Below, one piece after another: positions 1 to 5,384 of a stretch of 12,952 nucleotides of DNA. The stretch comes from an uncultured Bacilli bacterium. GTDB taxonomy: Bacteria > Bacillota_I > Bacilli_A > RF39 > UBA660. The notes beneath the pieces were generated by a model, which saw only the letters and a list, made by a program, of their open reading frames with translations, was not told where the DNA came from and made no database searches. The first letter of the stretch is position 1, and every line of letters begins with the position of its first letter. The translations under genes and the position numbers were made by a program. The DNA lies in contig CAKOJQ010000020.1 of the NCBI GenBank assembly GCA_934090795.1, positions 1 to 12,952 of the forward strand, given 5' to 3'.

Positions 1-992
1 ATTATAATAAGGGTGCTGTTTTTAATGGTAAAATTGTTGTAAATAATGGCAAATTTACAACAGCAGTAGATACAGTTGATAAGCAATTGTTAACTCAGGA
101 TAATAATAAATTTACTACAAAAATATATAATGATTCTACTTTAGATAAAAATGTTAGATTTACACGAAGCAGTTTTTTATTAAATAGTACAAGCACTGTT
201 TCTAATAATAATGTTAAGTATAATGTGTCTGATTTAAATAATAATATAGAAAATAATTCTCTTGATTATAATCTATTATCTGCAATTGATTATCCCTCAA
301 ATATAATCAAAATTTTTGGACAAAAGGGATATATATTAGGTATTTTTAATGTTAAAAATGCGGATACTGGTGAATATGAAAGAATGTTAAAAATTGTATT
401 AGATGGTAGTGGAGTAGATGTTGCTTTTAACTCAAATGAAGATAATAATTGGGAAAATTCCAGTTTAATGAAGAATTTTAATAGTGATGCTATTTTAAGT
501 GAATATTATAATTATTATAAAAATAAAGAGATTTATCAGACTAGTGATACTTATGATGGAGTTATCGCTAATGTAGAGTGGGATATAGGTGGTTTAAATG
601 ATTTAAATATAAGTTTAGATACAGCCTATCAAATAGAAAGAGGACTTGGAACGTATGCATCTAATAAGAAGACTTGGACTGGTAAAATTGGATTACCATC
701 ATTAACTGATTATTTATATTATAATATGCAAAAAGAAGCTTGTTTTTCTAATTTGTCTTTATGTTATACAAGTGTTAATGATAAATCTTGGACTTTGACT
801 AAGAATAATTCTTCAACATCAGAAATGTTTGTTGCTTATTCACAATTTAAATCTAGTACTGTAACGTCTTCGGATACTTCAGATAGTGAACCAACATTTT
901 ATTTAAAACCTGATATTGCATTTGTCTGTGGTAATGGTAGCAGGAATAATCCATATGCTATTAGTAAAGATGAGTGTGGTAATAACAAATAA
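1..992 (+). CDS. 3' part of a large secreted or surface protein, Asn/Ser-rich (partial)
   Basis: The frame is open from base 3 to a TAA at 990-992, giving 329 visible residues; the true start lies outside the window, and a TTG at 87 is only an internal codon. The protein is very rich in Asn, Ser, Thr and Asp and shows no membrane segment in the visible part. Four cysteines lie in the last third. The tail reads FYLKPDIAFVCGNGS followed by RNNPYAI. It resembles the 'RPVIYLKP...SGDGTKNNPY' endings I know from large predicted secreted, sometimes prepilin-like, proteins of low-GC Firmicutes; this likeness is recalled, not searched. An intrinsic terminator follows 38 bases after the stop, so this is the last gene of its transcript. 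Function is unknown; an extracellular location is inferred from composition. Confidence 0.7.
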   Translation, partial: YNKGAVFNGKIVVNNGKFTTAVDTVDKQLLTQDNNKFTTKIYNDSTLDKNVRFTRSSFLLNSTSTVSNNNVKYNVSDLNNNIENNSLDYNLLSAIDYPSNIIKIFGQKGYILGIFNVKNADTGEYERMLKIVLDGSGVDVAFNSNEDNNWENSSLMKNFNSDAILSEYYNYYKNKEIYQTSDTYDGVIANVEWDIGGLNDLNISLDTAYQIERGLGTYASNKKTWTGKIGLPSLTDYLYYNMQKEACFSNLSLCYTSVNDKSWTLTKNNSSTSEMFVAYSQFKSSTVTSSDTSDSEPTFYLKPDIAFVCGNGSRNNPYAISKDECGNNK

Positions 993-1029
993 GATATTTT
1001 AAGTGGTTATCTAAAGTTTGGTGTGAAGT

Positions 1030-1056
1030 GAGATGACAAATTTCATCTCCTTTTTT
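1030..1056 (+). terminator. Intrinsic terminator of the upstream surface protein gene
   Basis: A 7-bp perfect stem GAGATGA (1030-1036) / TCATCTC (1043-1049) with a 6-base loop is followed by C and six Ts (1051-1056). It closes the transcript of the gene ending at 992. The group II intron begins at the next base, 1057, so this hairpin is also the intron's apparent insertion target. Confidence 0.85.
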
Positions 1057-1706
1057 GTGCGACACGCATGTGTTAAAACTAGGGCATGAAAGTTGCCTGT
1101 GGGCTTGGTAGTAGGAACCACTAGCCAATAGCAAGGGTGTCTATCGTGAGGTAGAATCTGAAGGAAGCTGGAGGCAAAATCTTGGCTCGACGAACAAAAA
1201 TCGCATATTAAGGCTGTATAAACTGGATGAGCTTACCAAATAAAGTAAAGTCCAATACTACACGAGATTTATATAGTAAATGTGGCGAGTAGATGAGATG
1301 AAAGTGTTAACACTTACCGTGCGAGGTCTTGATGATACGCTATCTAATATGTGATTATAAGATATATTAGGAAAGTAACCTATATAGAGATGTATAGTTG
1401 AACATCAAGAAGTCAGTTCTTGTCGTAGTAGTGATGAAGTATAGGAAACTATATGGAGCAAAGGACAAGACGTTAAATATTACCTGTTATGAAAAATGAA
1501 TGGTGTAATTAAAAGTCAGACAAGTCGAAAAAAAAGACTCTCACTTACGAAAGTATGCTGGAAGCATAGGATGGTAAGTAGCAGATGATTTATACTATCT
1601 GCGAGAAGTAGTAACTATAAGGTATATATTTGACGAACCACCGAATACGGAACCGTACGTTCGGTGGTATGAGAGGACGGCAACTAGTCACTGCCTTCTA
1701 CTCGAT
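1057..1706 (+). mobile_element. Class C (IIC) group II intron lacking its reverse transcriptase ORF
   Basis: The 650-nt element starts with GTGCG, matching the group II 5' consensus GUGYG, and ends in CTACTCGAT (AY rule). In order along the RNA it carries blocks I recognise from class C introns such as the Oceanobacillus iheyensis intron: GCAAGGGTGTC (near 1131), AATCTGAAGGAAGC (near 1156), GGATGAG (near 1225), AAAGTCC (near 1246) and GCGAGGTCT (near 1321). Domain V lies at about 1635-1668 and domain VI follows, with a candidate branch-point A at 1700, seven bases from the 3' end. Domain IV, which normally holds the intron-encoded protein, has no ORF, so mobility would need a protein supplied in trans. 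The insertion directly after a terminator T-run is typical of this class. Domain V has an unusual base at the catalytic triad (1640), so splicing competence is uncertain. Confidence 0.9.
1635..1668 (+). other. Group II intron domain V with catalytic triad CAC in place of CGC
   Basis: The hairpin pairs 1637-1645 with 1660-1668 in nine consecutive base pairs. A two-base CG bulge (1658-1659) and a terminal stem TACG/CGTA capped by GAAC follow. In class C introns the triad is CGC, and its middle G forms a G-U wobble. Here the triad positions 1639-1641 read CAC, and A1640 faces T1665, giving a Watson-Crick A-U pair. The next pairs differ from the common form (GUA/UAC) by the compensated change GAA/TTC, so the helix as a whole is preserved. 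The family comparison is from memory of the canonical sequence. Confidence 0.75.
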
Positions 1707-1742
1707 TGTGTTATTATTAAGTGAATAATAAATTAAATACGA

Positions 1743-1800
1743 GACTGCTGAAAAAGTATACAAAGATTACTGTAAACTATATCAGTGGTCTTTTTATTTT
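1743..1800 (+). terminator. Terminator-like hairpin at the IS left end
   Basis: GACTGCTGA (1743-1751) pairs with TCAGTGGTC (1782-1790) over nine positions, two of them G-U wobbles as RNA, and is followed by five Ts, an A and four more Ts. The loop is long (30 bases), so the hairpin is weaker than the other terminators here. Insertion sequences often carry such a block at the left end that stops outside transcription from entering the transposase gene; that role is inferred. Confidence 0.5.
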
Positions 1801-1835
1801 GGTATAATAAGTATATAAAGAAAATGGTGATAAAA

Positions 1836-2381
1836 ATGCTAAAACAAAAAGAACAATTAGAATTAAATTTTAGTAAATATATTGAATTATATGATATCTT
1901 AATAAAACCAGATAATTTTTGGAAACAATTAAATGATATGGTGAATTTCTCATTTGTATAAGAAGAATTAAAAAATAAGTATTAATCTACAATGGGAAGA
2001 ACTTGTAAAGATATAATAAGAATGTTTAAATACTTATTATTAAAATCATATTTTAAATTATCAGATAGAGGTTTAGTAGAAAGAACTCAAACTGATCTAT
2101 TATTTAAATATTTTTTAGGATATGAACCTGAAGAAAAAAAGCTAATAAATCCAAGTTTATTAACTGTTTTTAGACGTGAAAGATTAAAAGATGAAGATGA
2201 AAATTTAATGGATAAATTAATAAATAAAACTGTTGAAATCGCAATAGAAAAAGGTCTTATAGAAGTTAAAAATAAACTAATAGTTGATGCCACTCATACA
2301 AATGCACTGTTTCATCATATATCACCAAGAGAAGAACTAATAAAACAATCTAAGGAACTAAGAAAATCAATATATTGTTAA
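1836..2381 (+). pseudogene. IS1182-family transposase, N-terminal fragment with two in-frame stops
   Basis: From ATG 1836 the frame reads MLKQKEQLELNFSKYIELYD and continues into an N-terminal transposase (DUF772-type) region. TAA codons interrupt it at about codon 42 (after NFSFV, where relatives have Y) and about codon 51 (before STMGRT, where relatives have S). After these it runs uninterrupted through MFKYLLLK, SDRGLVERT, FKYFLGYEPE, NPSLLTVFRRERL and LIVDATHTNA, all typical of IS1182 transposases. It ends at TAA 2379-2381 just after LRKSIY, well before the catalytic DDE core would be complete; relatives are around 450-550 residues. The first acidic block (VDATH) is present and the later catalytic residues are absent. 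The gene cannot yield active transposase. Confidence 0.85.
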
Positions 2382-2957
2382 TGTCAATATAAAAATGTTT
2401 ATGTTTATTTCTATTATTGCTTTACCGTTATTTGATGCAACTAATGTATCTTCATCATTTGTCATTGTAGCTGTTTCATCATCGTTCCATTTTATTTGAA
2501 AATGGTAAGTGGTGTTTTTGTTATAGTTTAGTTTGTAATTGTTAATTATTGTATCATTATAACTATATACTGTTGTGCCGTTATTAATTGTGTATTTTGT
2601 TATTATTAGGTCTTTTACAGCACTTTTTTCACTTGTTTTAATATCTAGCGATAGCGTGTATGCTGTGTCAGTTTGGGTTTAATCGATATTTATGTCAAAC
2701 GTTCCTATTGAGCCTAGTGCTATTATATCTTTGTTTGTATATGTGTTTCCATTAAATGTTGGAATTATGATATTATTGAAATTTGAATTGTTAGTTATAT
2801 CAAAGTTATTAAGTTTAATATTCCATCTTGAAATTGATACATCTGCTATTGTGTTTGCACTCATTGCGTATTTAGCATAAGTATTTTGGATGGTTGATAG
2901 ACAAATATACAGTGTAATTAAGCTAAATAATATTTTATATTTTCGTTTAATTATCAT
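2382..2957 (-). pseudogene. Broken small secreted protein gene, TasA/camelysin-like (AKY type)
   Basis: The start at 2957 (minus strand) is preceded by a good ribosome binding site, GAGAGGGA, ending 7-8 bases before the ATG. Residues 1-28 form a signal peptide: a basic MIIKRKYK, a hydrophobic core ILFSLITLYICL, then TYAKYAMSA. The mature part resembles exported TasA/camelysin-like proteins of low-GC Firmicutes (SRWNIKLNN, GTFDINID). A TAA at 2679-2681 ends the protein after 92 residues, but the same frame stays open for about 90 more codons with family-like sequence (TAYTLSLDI, FQIKWNDDE), so one nonsense change separates it from a near full-length ORF. The extreme C-terminus is lost where the IS remnant begins, near 2382. 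Truncated product could still be secreted, but I judge it a pseudogene. Confidence 0.7.
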
Positions 2958-3067
2958 ATATGTCCCTCTCTTTTCTTATTATTATATAAATATGGGGTTG
3001 GATATATATATTTACTATTATTTTACTCTTGCTTTACATTGTAGGAATTATTTTTTTTTTATTACAT

Positions 3068-3098
3068 ATTATATATTAACACTGCGTAGTGTTTTAAA
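3068..3098 (-). promoter_or_regulatory. Promoter with overlapping palindromic operator candidate, minus strand
   Basis: On the minus strand TATAAT (plus-strand 3068-3073) is a consensus -10 about 110 bases before the start of the secreted-protein gene. Directly upstream is the perfect inverted repeat AACACT-ACGC-AGTGTT (plus-strand 3078-3093), filling the spacer to a weak -35 (TTAAAA or TTTAAA, near 3092-3098). A palindrome in this position fits a repressor site. On the plus strand the same repeat could also fold as a small hairpin followed by TT. The regulator is not in this window. Confidence 0.4.
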
Positions 3099-3104
3099 TA
3101 TATG

Positions 3105-3130
3105 GGGAAATAATTAAATTTCCCTTTTTT
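3105..3130 (+). terminator. Intrinsic terminator on the plus strand with no evident gene to end
   Basis: GGGAAAT (3105-3111) pairs perfectly with ATTTCCC (3118-3124) around an AATTAA loop, followed by six Ts (3125-3130). Read on the plus strand it is a convincing terminator, but the only gene just upstream lies on the minus strand. It probably insulates the core genes downstream from read-through, or belonged to a gene lost during the rearrangements to the left. Confidence 0.65.
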
Positions 3131-3154
3131 ACTGTATTTTTTTATTTGTTTTTT

Positions 3155-3163
3155 TGTTATACT
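3155..3163 (+). promoter_or_regulatory. Extended -10 promoter of the stalked protein-scpA-scpB operon
   Basis: TGTTATACT fits the extended -10 form TG-n-TATAAT. No good -35 is visible 16-18 bases upstream, where the sequence is a T-rich run, which is common for extended -10 promoters. The start of transcription would fall near 3170, leaving a leader of about 18 bases that contains the ribosome binding site GGAGAG (3174-3179). Confidence 0.45.
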
Positions 3164-3187
3164 TATTATGGTTGGAGAGTGGATTTA

Positions 3188-3799
3188 ATGAATGATAAAG
3201 ATGTTATTGTTTTAGGTACTTTAAAAAAAGAAAAATCAAGTAAACCGATATTTGTTATTTTTGTATTTGTATTTTTAATTGGAACTTGTTTAGCGTTTCC
3301 TTATATTAAAGCACTTATTGGAGATGATTTTACTTTAAATGATTTATTAAATAGAAAAAATAATAATACGACTAGTCCTGTAGTTACAACATCTTCTACA
3401 ACAACAACTACATCTACTACAACAACAAGTACAACAACAAGTACAACAACTGTAAATAATAACAGTAATATTTTAACATGTATATATCGAAATTATGAAT
3501 ATATTTATACTTTTGATAATGAGAATAACTTAATGAAAATAGAAAATAATTATACATATTCTAATGAGAATGAATCTATATATAATGATACATTGTTAAA
3601 TTATAAAATTAAAAGTAATAATGTTAATTCTTTAGGTGGAAAAAGCACTATAGTTACAAGTGATAATAATTTTAAATATACTGCTATTATAGATAATGAT
3701 GCTAATTTTAGGGATATAGATATAAATTATTATCAATTAAATACTAAGTATGATATAATAAGTTCTGAGTTAATAAAAAAAGGTTTTGATTGCAAATGA
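3188..3799 (+). CDS. Membrane-anchored protein with Thr/Ser-rich stalk and DUF1307/YehR-like outer domain
   Basis: The start is set at ATG 3188 (MNDKDVIVLG), eight bases after GGAGAG; the frame is open further upstream but without a ribosome binding site. The 203-residue product has a short cytoplasmic N-terminus with basic residues, one membrane segment at about 20-38, an Asn/Thr/Ser-only stalk at about 57-94 and an outer domain of about 105 residues. The outer domain has just two cysteines, C98 at its start and C202 at its end, which could form a disulfide. Its pattern (CIYRNYEY..., a YTFDNEN turn, then LIKKGFDCK at the end) recalls the DUF1307/YehR lipoprotein family; here the lipid anchor would be replaced by a membrane helix. 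This match is by eye and moderate. The stop overlaps the scpA start by four bases (ATGA), so the two genes are translationally coupled. Function is unknown. Confidence 0.8.
   Translation: MNDKDVIVLGTLKKEKSSKPIFVIFVFVFLIGTCLAFPYIKALIGDDFTLNDLLNRKNNNTTSPVVTTSSTTTTTSTTTTSTTTSTTTVNNNSNILTCIYRNYEYIYTFDNENNLMKIENNYTYSNENESIYNDTLLNYKIKSNNVNSLGGKSTIVTSDNNFKYTAIIDNDANFRDIDINYYQLNTKYDIISSELIKKGFDCK
3419..3451 (+). repeat. In-frame 12-bp tandem repeat in the stalk (Thr-Thr-Thr-Ser)
   Basis: ACAACAACAAGT occurs twice in tandem (3419-3430, 3431-3442), followed by a partial third copy (3443-3451). Each unit encodes TTTS, so adding or losing copies would change stalk length without breaking the frame. Looser ACA/ACT/TCT repeats extend the tract upstream to about 3386. 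Confidence 0.8.
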
Positions 3800-4503
3800 A
3801 TGTAGAAGTTAATAATTTTAATGGACCATTAGATTTGTTATTACATTTAATTAGGTCTAACAAGATGGATATTTATGATATAGATATAGAATTAATTACT
3901 AAAGAATATATAGATTATATAAATAATAATAAAAATTTAACAATAGATGCTTGTAGTGAATATCTAGTTATGGCTTCTGAACTTATTCATTTAAAAAGTA
4001 AATTGTTATTACATAGAGATAATGAAGATAATGATGATGAATATGAAATTAATAGTGAAGATGAATTAAGAGAAAGATTATTAGAATATCAAAAAATTAA
4101 AGATATGGCTGGTGATTTTAGAGTTCTTGAAGAAAAAAGAAGCTATGTTTATACTAAACTACCTAGTAATTTAAGTGAATTTAGAAATGAAACTAAATTA
4201 AGTACTAACATTACTTTAAATGATTTATTGAATGCTTTTGAAGAATTTTTAAAAAGACAAAAATTACAAGAACCTAAGACTACTACAGTAACTAAGAAAG
4301 AAATAAGTTTAGAAAGTAGAAGTATAATGATTAAAAATATTATTAAAGATAGAGGTAAAATTAATTTTTTAGATTTGTTTGATGATATTTCTAAGCCATA
4401 TGTTATTGTTACTTTTTTAAGTATTCTTGATTTGTCTAAGAAAAGGGAAATAGTTATAACTCAAGATAAAAACTTTGGGGATATTTATTTAGAAGGATGT
4501 TAG
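3796..4503 (+). CDS. scpA: Segregation and condensation protein A (ScpA, kleisin)
   Basis: ScpA is the kleisin that bridges the two heads of the SMC dimer and, with ScpB, forms the SMC-ScpAB condensin that organises and separates sister chromosomes. The 235-residue product starts at ATG 3796 inside the stop of the previous gene; a TTG two codons earlier is less likely. The N-terminal signature FNGPLDLLLHLI at residues 7-18 and SKMDIYDI-like helix (NKMDIYDIDI) are the SMC neck-binding region. An acidic linker (NEDNDDEYE) follows SELIHLKSKLLL, and the C-terminus is the winged helix that binds the SMC cap. Length is normal for the family. scpB follows with the classic overlap. No oddities are seen. 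Confidence 0.97.
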   Translation: MNVEVNNFNGPLDLLLHLIRSNKMDIYDIDIELITKEYIDYINNNKNLTIDACSEYLVMASELIHLKSKLLLHRDNEDNDDEYEINSEDELRERLLEYQKIKDMAGDFRVLEEKRSYVYTKLPSNLSEFRNETKLSTNITLNDLLNAFEEFLKRQKLQEPKTTTVTKKEISLESRSIMIKNIIKDRGKINFLDLFDDISKPYVIVTFLSILDLSKKREIVITQDKNFGDIYLEGC

Positions 4504-4505
4504 TT

Positions 4506-5069
4506 ATGAGAGATGTTGGAATTTTAGAAGGAATATTGTTTGTGGTTGGAGATGAGGGAATTACTTTAGATAATTTATGCGATATTATGTCTAAGAGTGA
4601 AACTGAGGTTAAGAATTTGCTTTCTATATTAAAAAAGAATTATGAAGAAGATGATAGAGGAATAAGAATAAGTTATTTAGGAGATGCTTTTAAGTTAACT
4701 ACTAAACCTGAACATAAAGAAATATATGAAAAATTAGTTAAAAAACCTGAAAGTAATACTTTATCTCCTGCTGCTTTGGAAACTCTTGCAATAATTGCTT
4801 ATAATGGACCAATAACTAGAGTAGAGATAGATGAACTTAGAGGAGTTTCTACTGTATTTGTAATTAGAAAGTTACTTGCTAGAGAGTTAATTAAAGTAAG
4901 CGGAAAAAGTACATTACCCGGTAAACCTAATTTATATGAAGTTACCAATAATTTTTTAGATTATTTTGGACTTGCTACTATTAATGATTTACCTAAATTT
5001 AAAAACGATAATGATAATGAAGAGTTGGATTTGTATTTAACTAAATATAATGAAGATGAAGAAAAATAA
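4506..5069 (+). CDS. scpB: Segregation and condensation protein B (ScpB)
   Basis: ScpB binds the central part of ScpA as a dimer and completes the SMC-ScpAB complex. The product has tandem winged-helix domains: the first begins GILEGILFVVGDEGITL, and the second carries the family signature ALETLAIIAYNGPITR and GKPNLYEVT. I chose ATG 4506 (MRDVGIL) because AGAAGG at 4491-4496 is nine bases upstream; ATG 4497 (MLVMRDV) in the same frame would overlap the ribosome binding site region and the scpA stop. With this start the protein is 187 residues, usual for ScpB, with an acidic tail. It is the last protein gene of this operon; tRNA-Leu follows with its own promoter. Confidence 0.95.
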   Translation: MRDVGILEGILFVVGDEGITLDNLCDIMSKSETEVKNLLSILKKNYEEDDRGIRISYLGDAFKLTTKPEHKEIYEKLVKKPESNTLSPAALETLAIIAYNGPITRVEIDELRGVSTVFVIRKLLARELIKVSGKSTLPGKPNLYEVTNNFLDYFGLATINDLPKFKNDNDNEELDLYLTKYNEDEEK

Positions 5070-5098
5070 ATTAATTTTAACATTTTTTAGATATTATG

Positions 5099-5107
5099 TG
5101 TTATAAT
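5099..5107 (+). promoter_or_regulatory. Extended -10 promoter of tRNA-Leu
   Basis: TGTTATAAT is a perfect extended -10 (TG-n-TATAAT). A TTAACA at 5077-5082 resembles a -35 but at a long 19-base spacing. Transcription would start near 5114, six bases before the mature tRNA. The motif is nearly identical to the one before the scpA operon (TGTTATACT). Confidence 0.65.
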
Positions 5108-5119
5108 TAATTTGTTCTT

Positions 5120-5207
5120 GCTCGCATGGCGAAATTGGTAGACGCGATAGACTCAAAATCTATTTTCTGATGAAGAAGTCTCGGTTCAAGTCCGAGTGCG
5201 AGCACCA
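5120..5207 (+). tRNA. trnL: tRNA-Leu (anticodon CAA)
   Basis: The acceptor arms GCTCGCA (5120-5126) and TGCGAGC (5197-5203) pair over seven bases and are followed by A and an encoded CCA. The D-arm holds TGGCGAAATTGGTAGACGC, typical of leucine tRNAs. The anticodon stem ATAGA/TCTAT closes the loop CTCAAAA with anticodon CAA, which reads UUG. A long variable arm marks this as a class II tRNA, and the T-arm CTCGG-TTCAAGT-CCGAG is canonical. No flanking integrase or duplicated 3' end is present, so it shows no sign of use as an attachment site. Confidence 0.97.
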
Positions 5208-5224
5208 TTTTATAAAGTTTATGT

Positions 5225-5244
5225 GCCTATTAAAGGCTTTTTTT
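5225..5244 (+). terminator. Intrinsic terminator after tRNA-Leu
   Basis: A short stem GCCT (5225-5228) / AGGC (5234-5237) with a five-base loop is followed by seven Ts. The stem is short, but the T-run is strong and the position, 18 bases past the tRNA, fits. The stretch 5245-5332 that follows is AT-rich and holds no gene that I can see. Confidence 0.7.
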
Positions 5245-5332
5245 GTGGAAAAATAGTTTGGTAAATAATAAATTTATAATTAATAAATGTGGGAATTGTG
5301 GGATTTAGGCATAAGTACAAGTGTGATTTTAA

Positions 5333-5361
5333 TTGAGTTTTAAAATTTATAATGATATACT
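5333..5361 (+). promoter_or_regulatory. Promoter of the vWA-XpaC-TelA-AAA operon
   Basis: TTGAGT (5333-5338) and TATACT (5356-5361) are separated by exactly 17 bases, a good sigma-A type arrangement. Transcription would begin near 5368, right at the ribosome binding site region (AGAGGATGG, 5369-5377), so the leader is very short. An alternative -10, TATAAT at 5348-5353, lacks a -35 at proper spacing. I see no operator palindrome or riboswitch here. Confidence 0.55.
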
Positions 5362-5384
5362 TTTGATTAGAGGATGGATATGTG

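Larger units (their letters stand above)
1741..2381 (+). mobile_element. IS1182-family insertion sequence remnant, left part only
   Basis: The left end is placed at about 1741 (GAGACTGCTG), just after the 34-base 3' exon of the group II intron; this border is inferred from end-like sequence and not from a matched right end. The remnant holds a terminator-like left-end hairpin, a -10-like TATAAT at 1803-1808, a weak ribosome binding site (GGTGA near 1827) and about 180 codons of a broken transposase. The right part, probably more than half of the original element, is gone: transposase similarity stops at about 2375 and is replaced by the end of a minus-strand secreted-protein gene. No matching right inverted repeat or target duplication was found. 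Confidence 0.7.

Noticed and set aside
1992..2381. Independent 129-residue gene starting at MGRTCKD
   Set aside because: It is the uninterrupted stretch of the broken transposase frame that begins at 1836; there is no ribosome binding site before 1992.
1836..2681. Repeated in-frame TAA codons in the transposase and secreted-protein genes as a sign of stop-codon reassignment
   Set aside because: TAA ends scpB, xpaC, telA, the vWA gene and the AAA+ gene at the expected places, so it is a true stop here.
2692..3117. Plus-strand open frames opposite the secreted-protein gene and in its promoter region
   Set aside because: They are antisense shadows without ribosome binding sites; the minus strand has a signal peptide and a good ribosome binding site.
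5120..5207. tRNA-Leu as an integration site of a genomic island covering the TelA operon
   Set aside because: No integrase and no repeated tRNA 3' end were seen downstream within the window, and the operon's base composition matches its neighbours.
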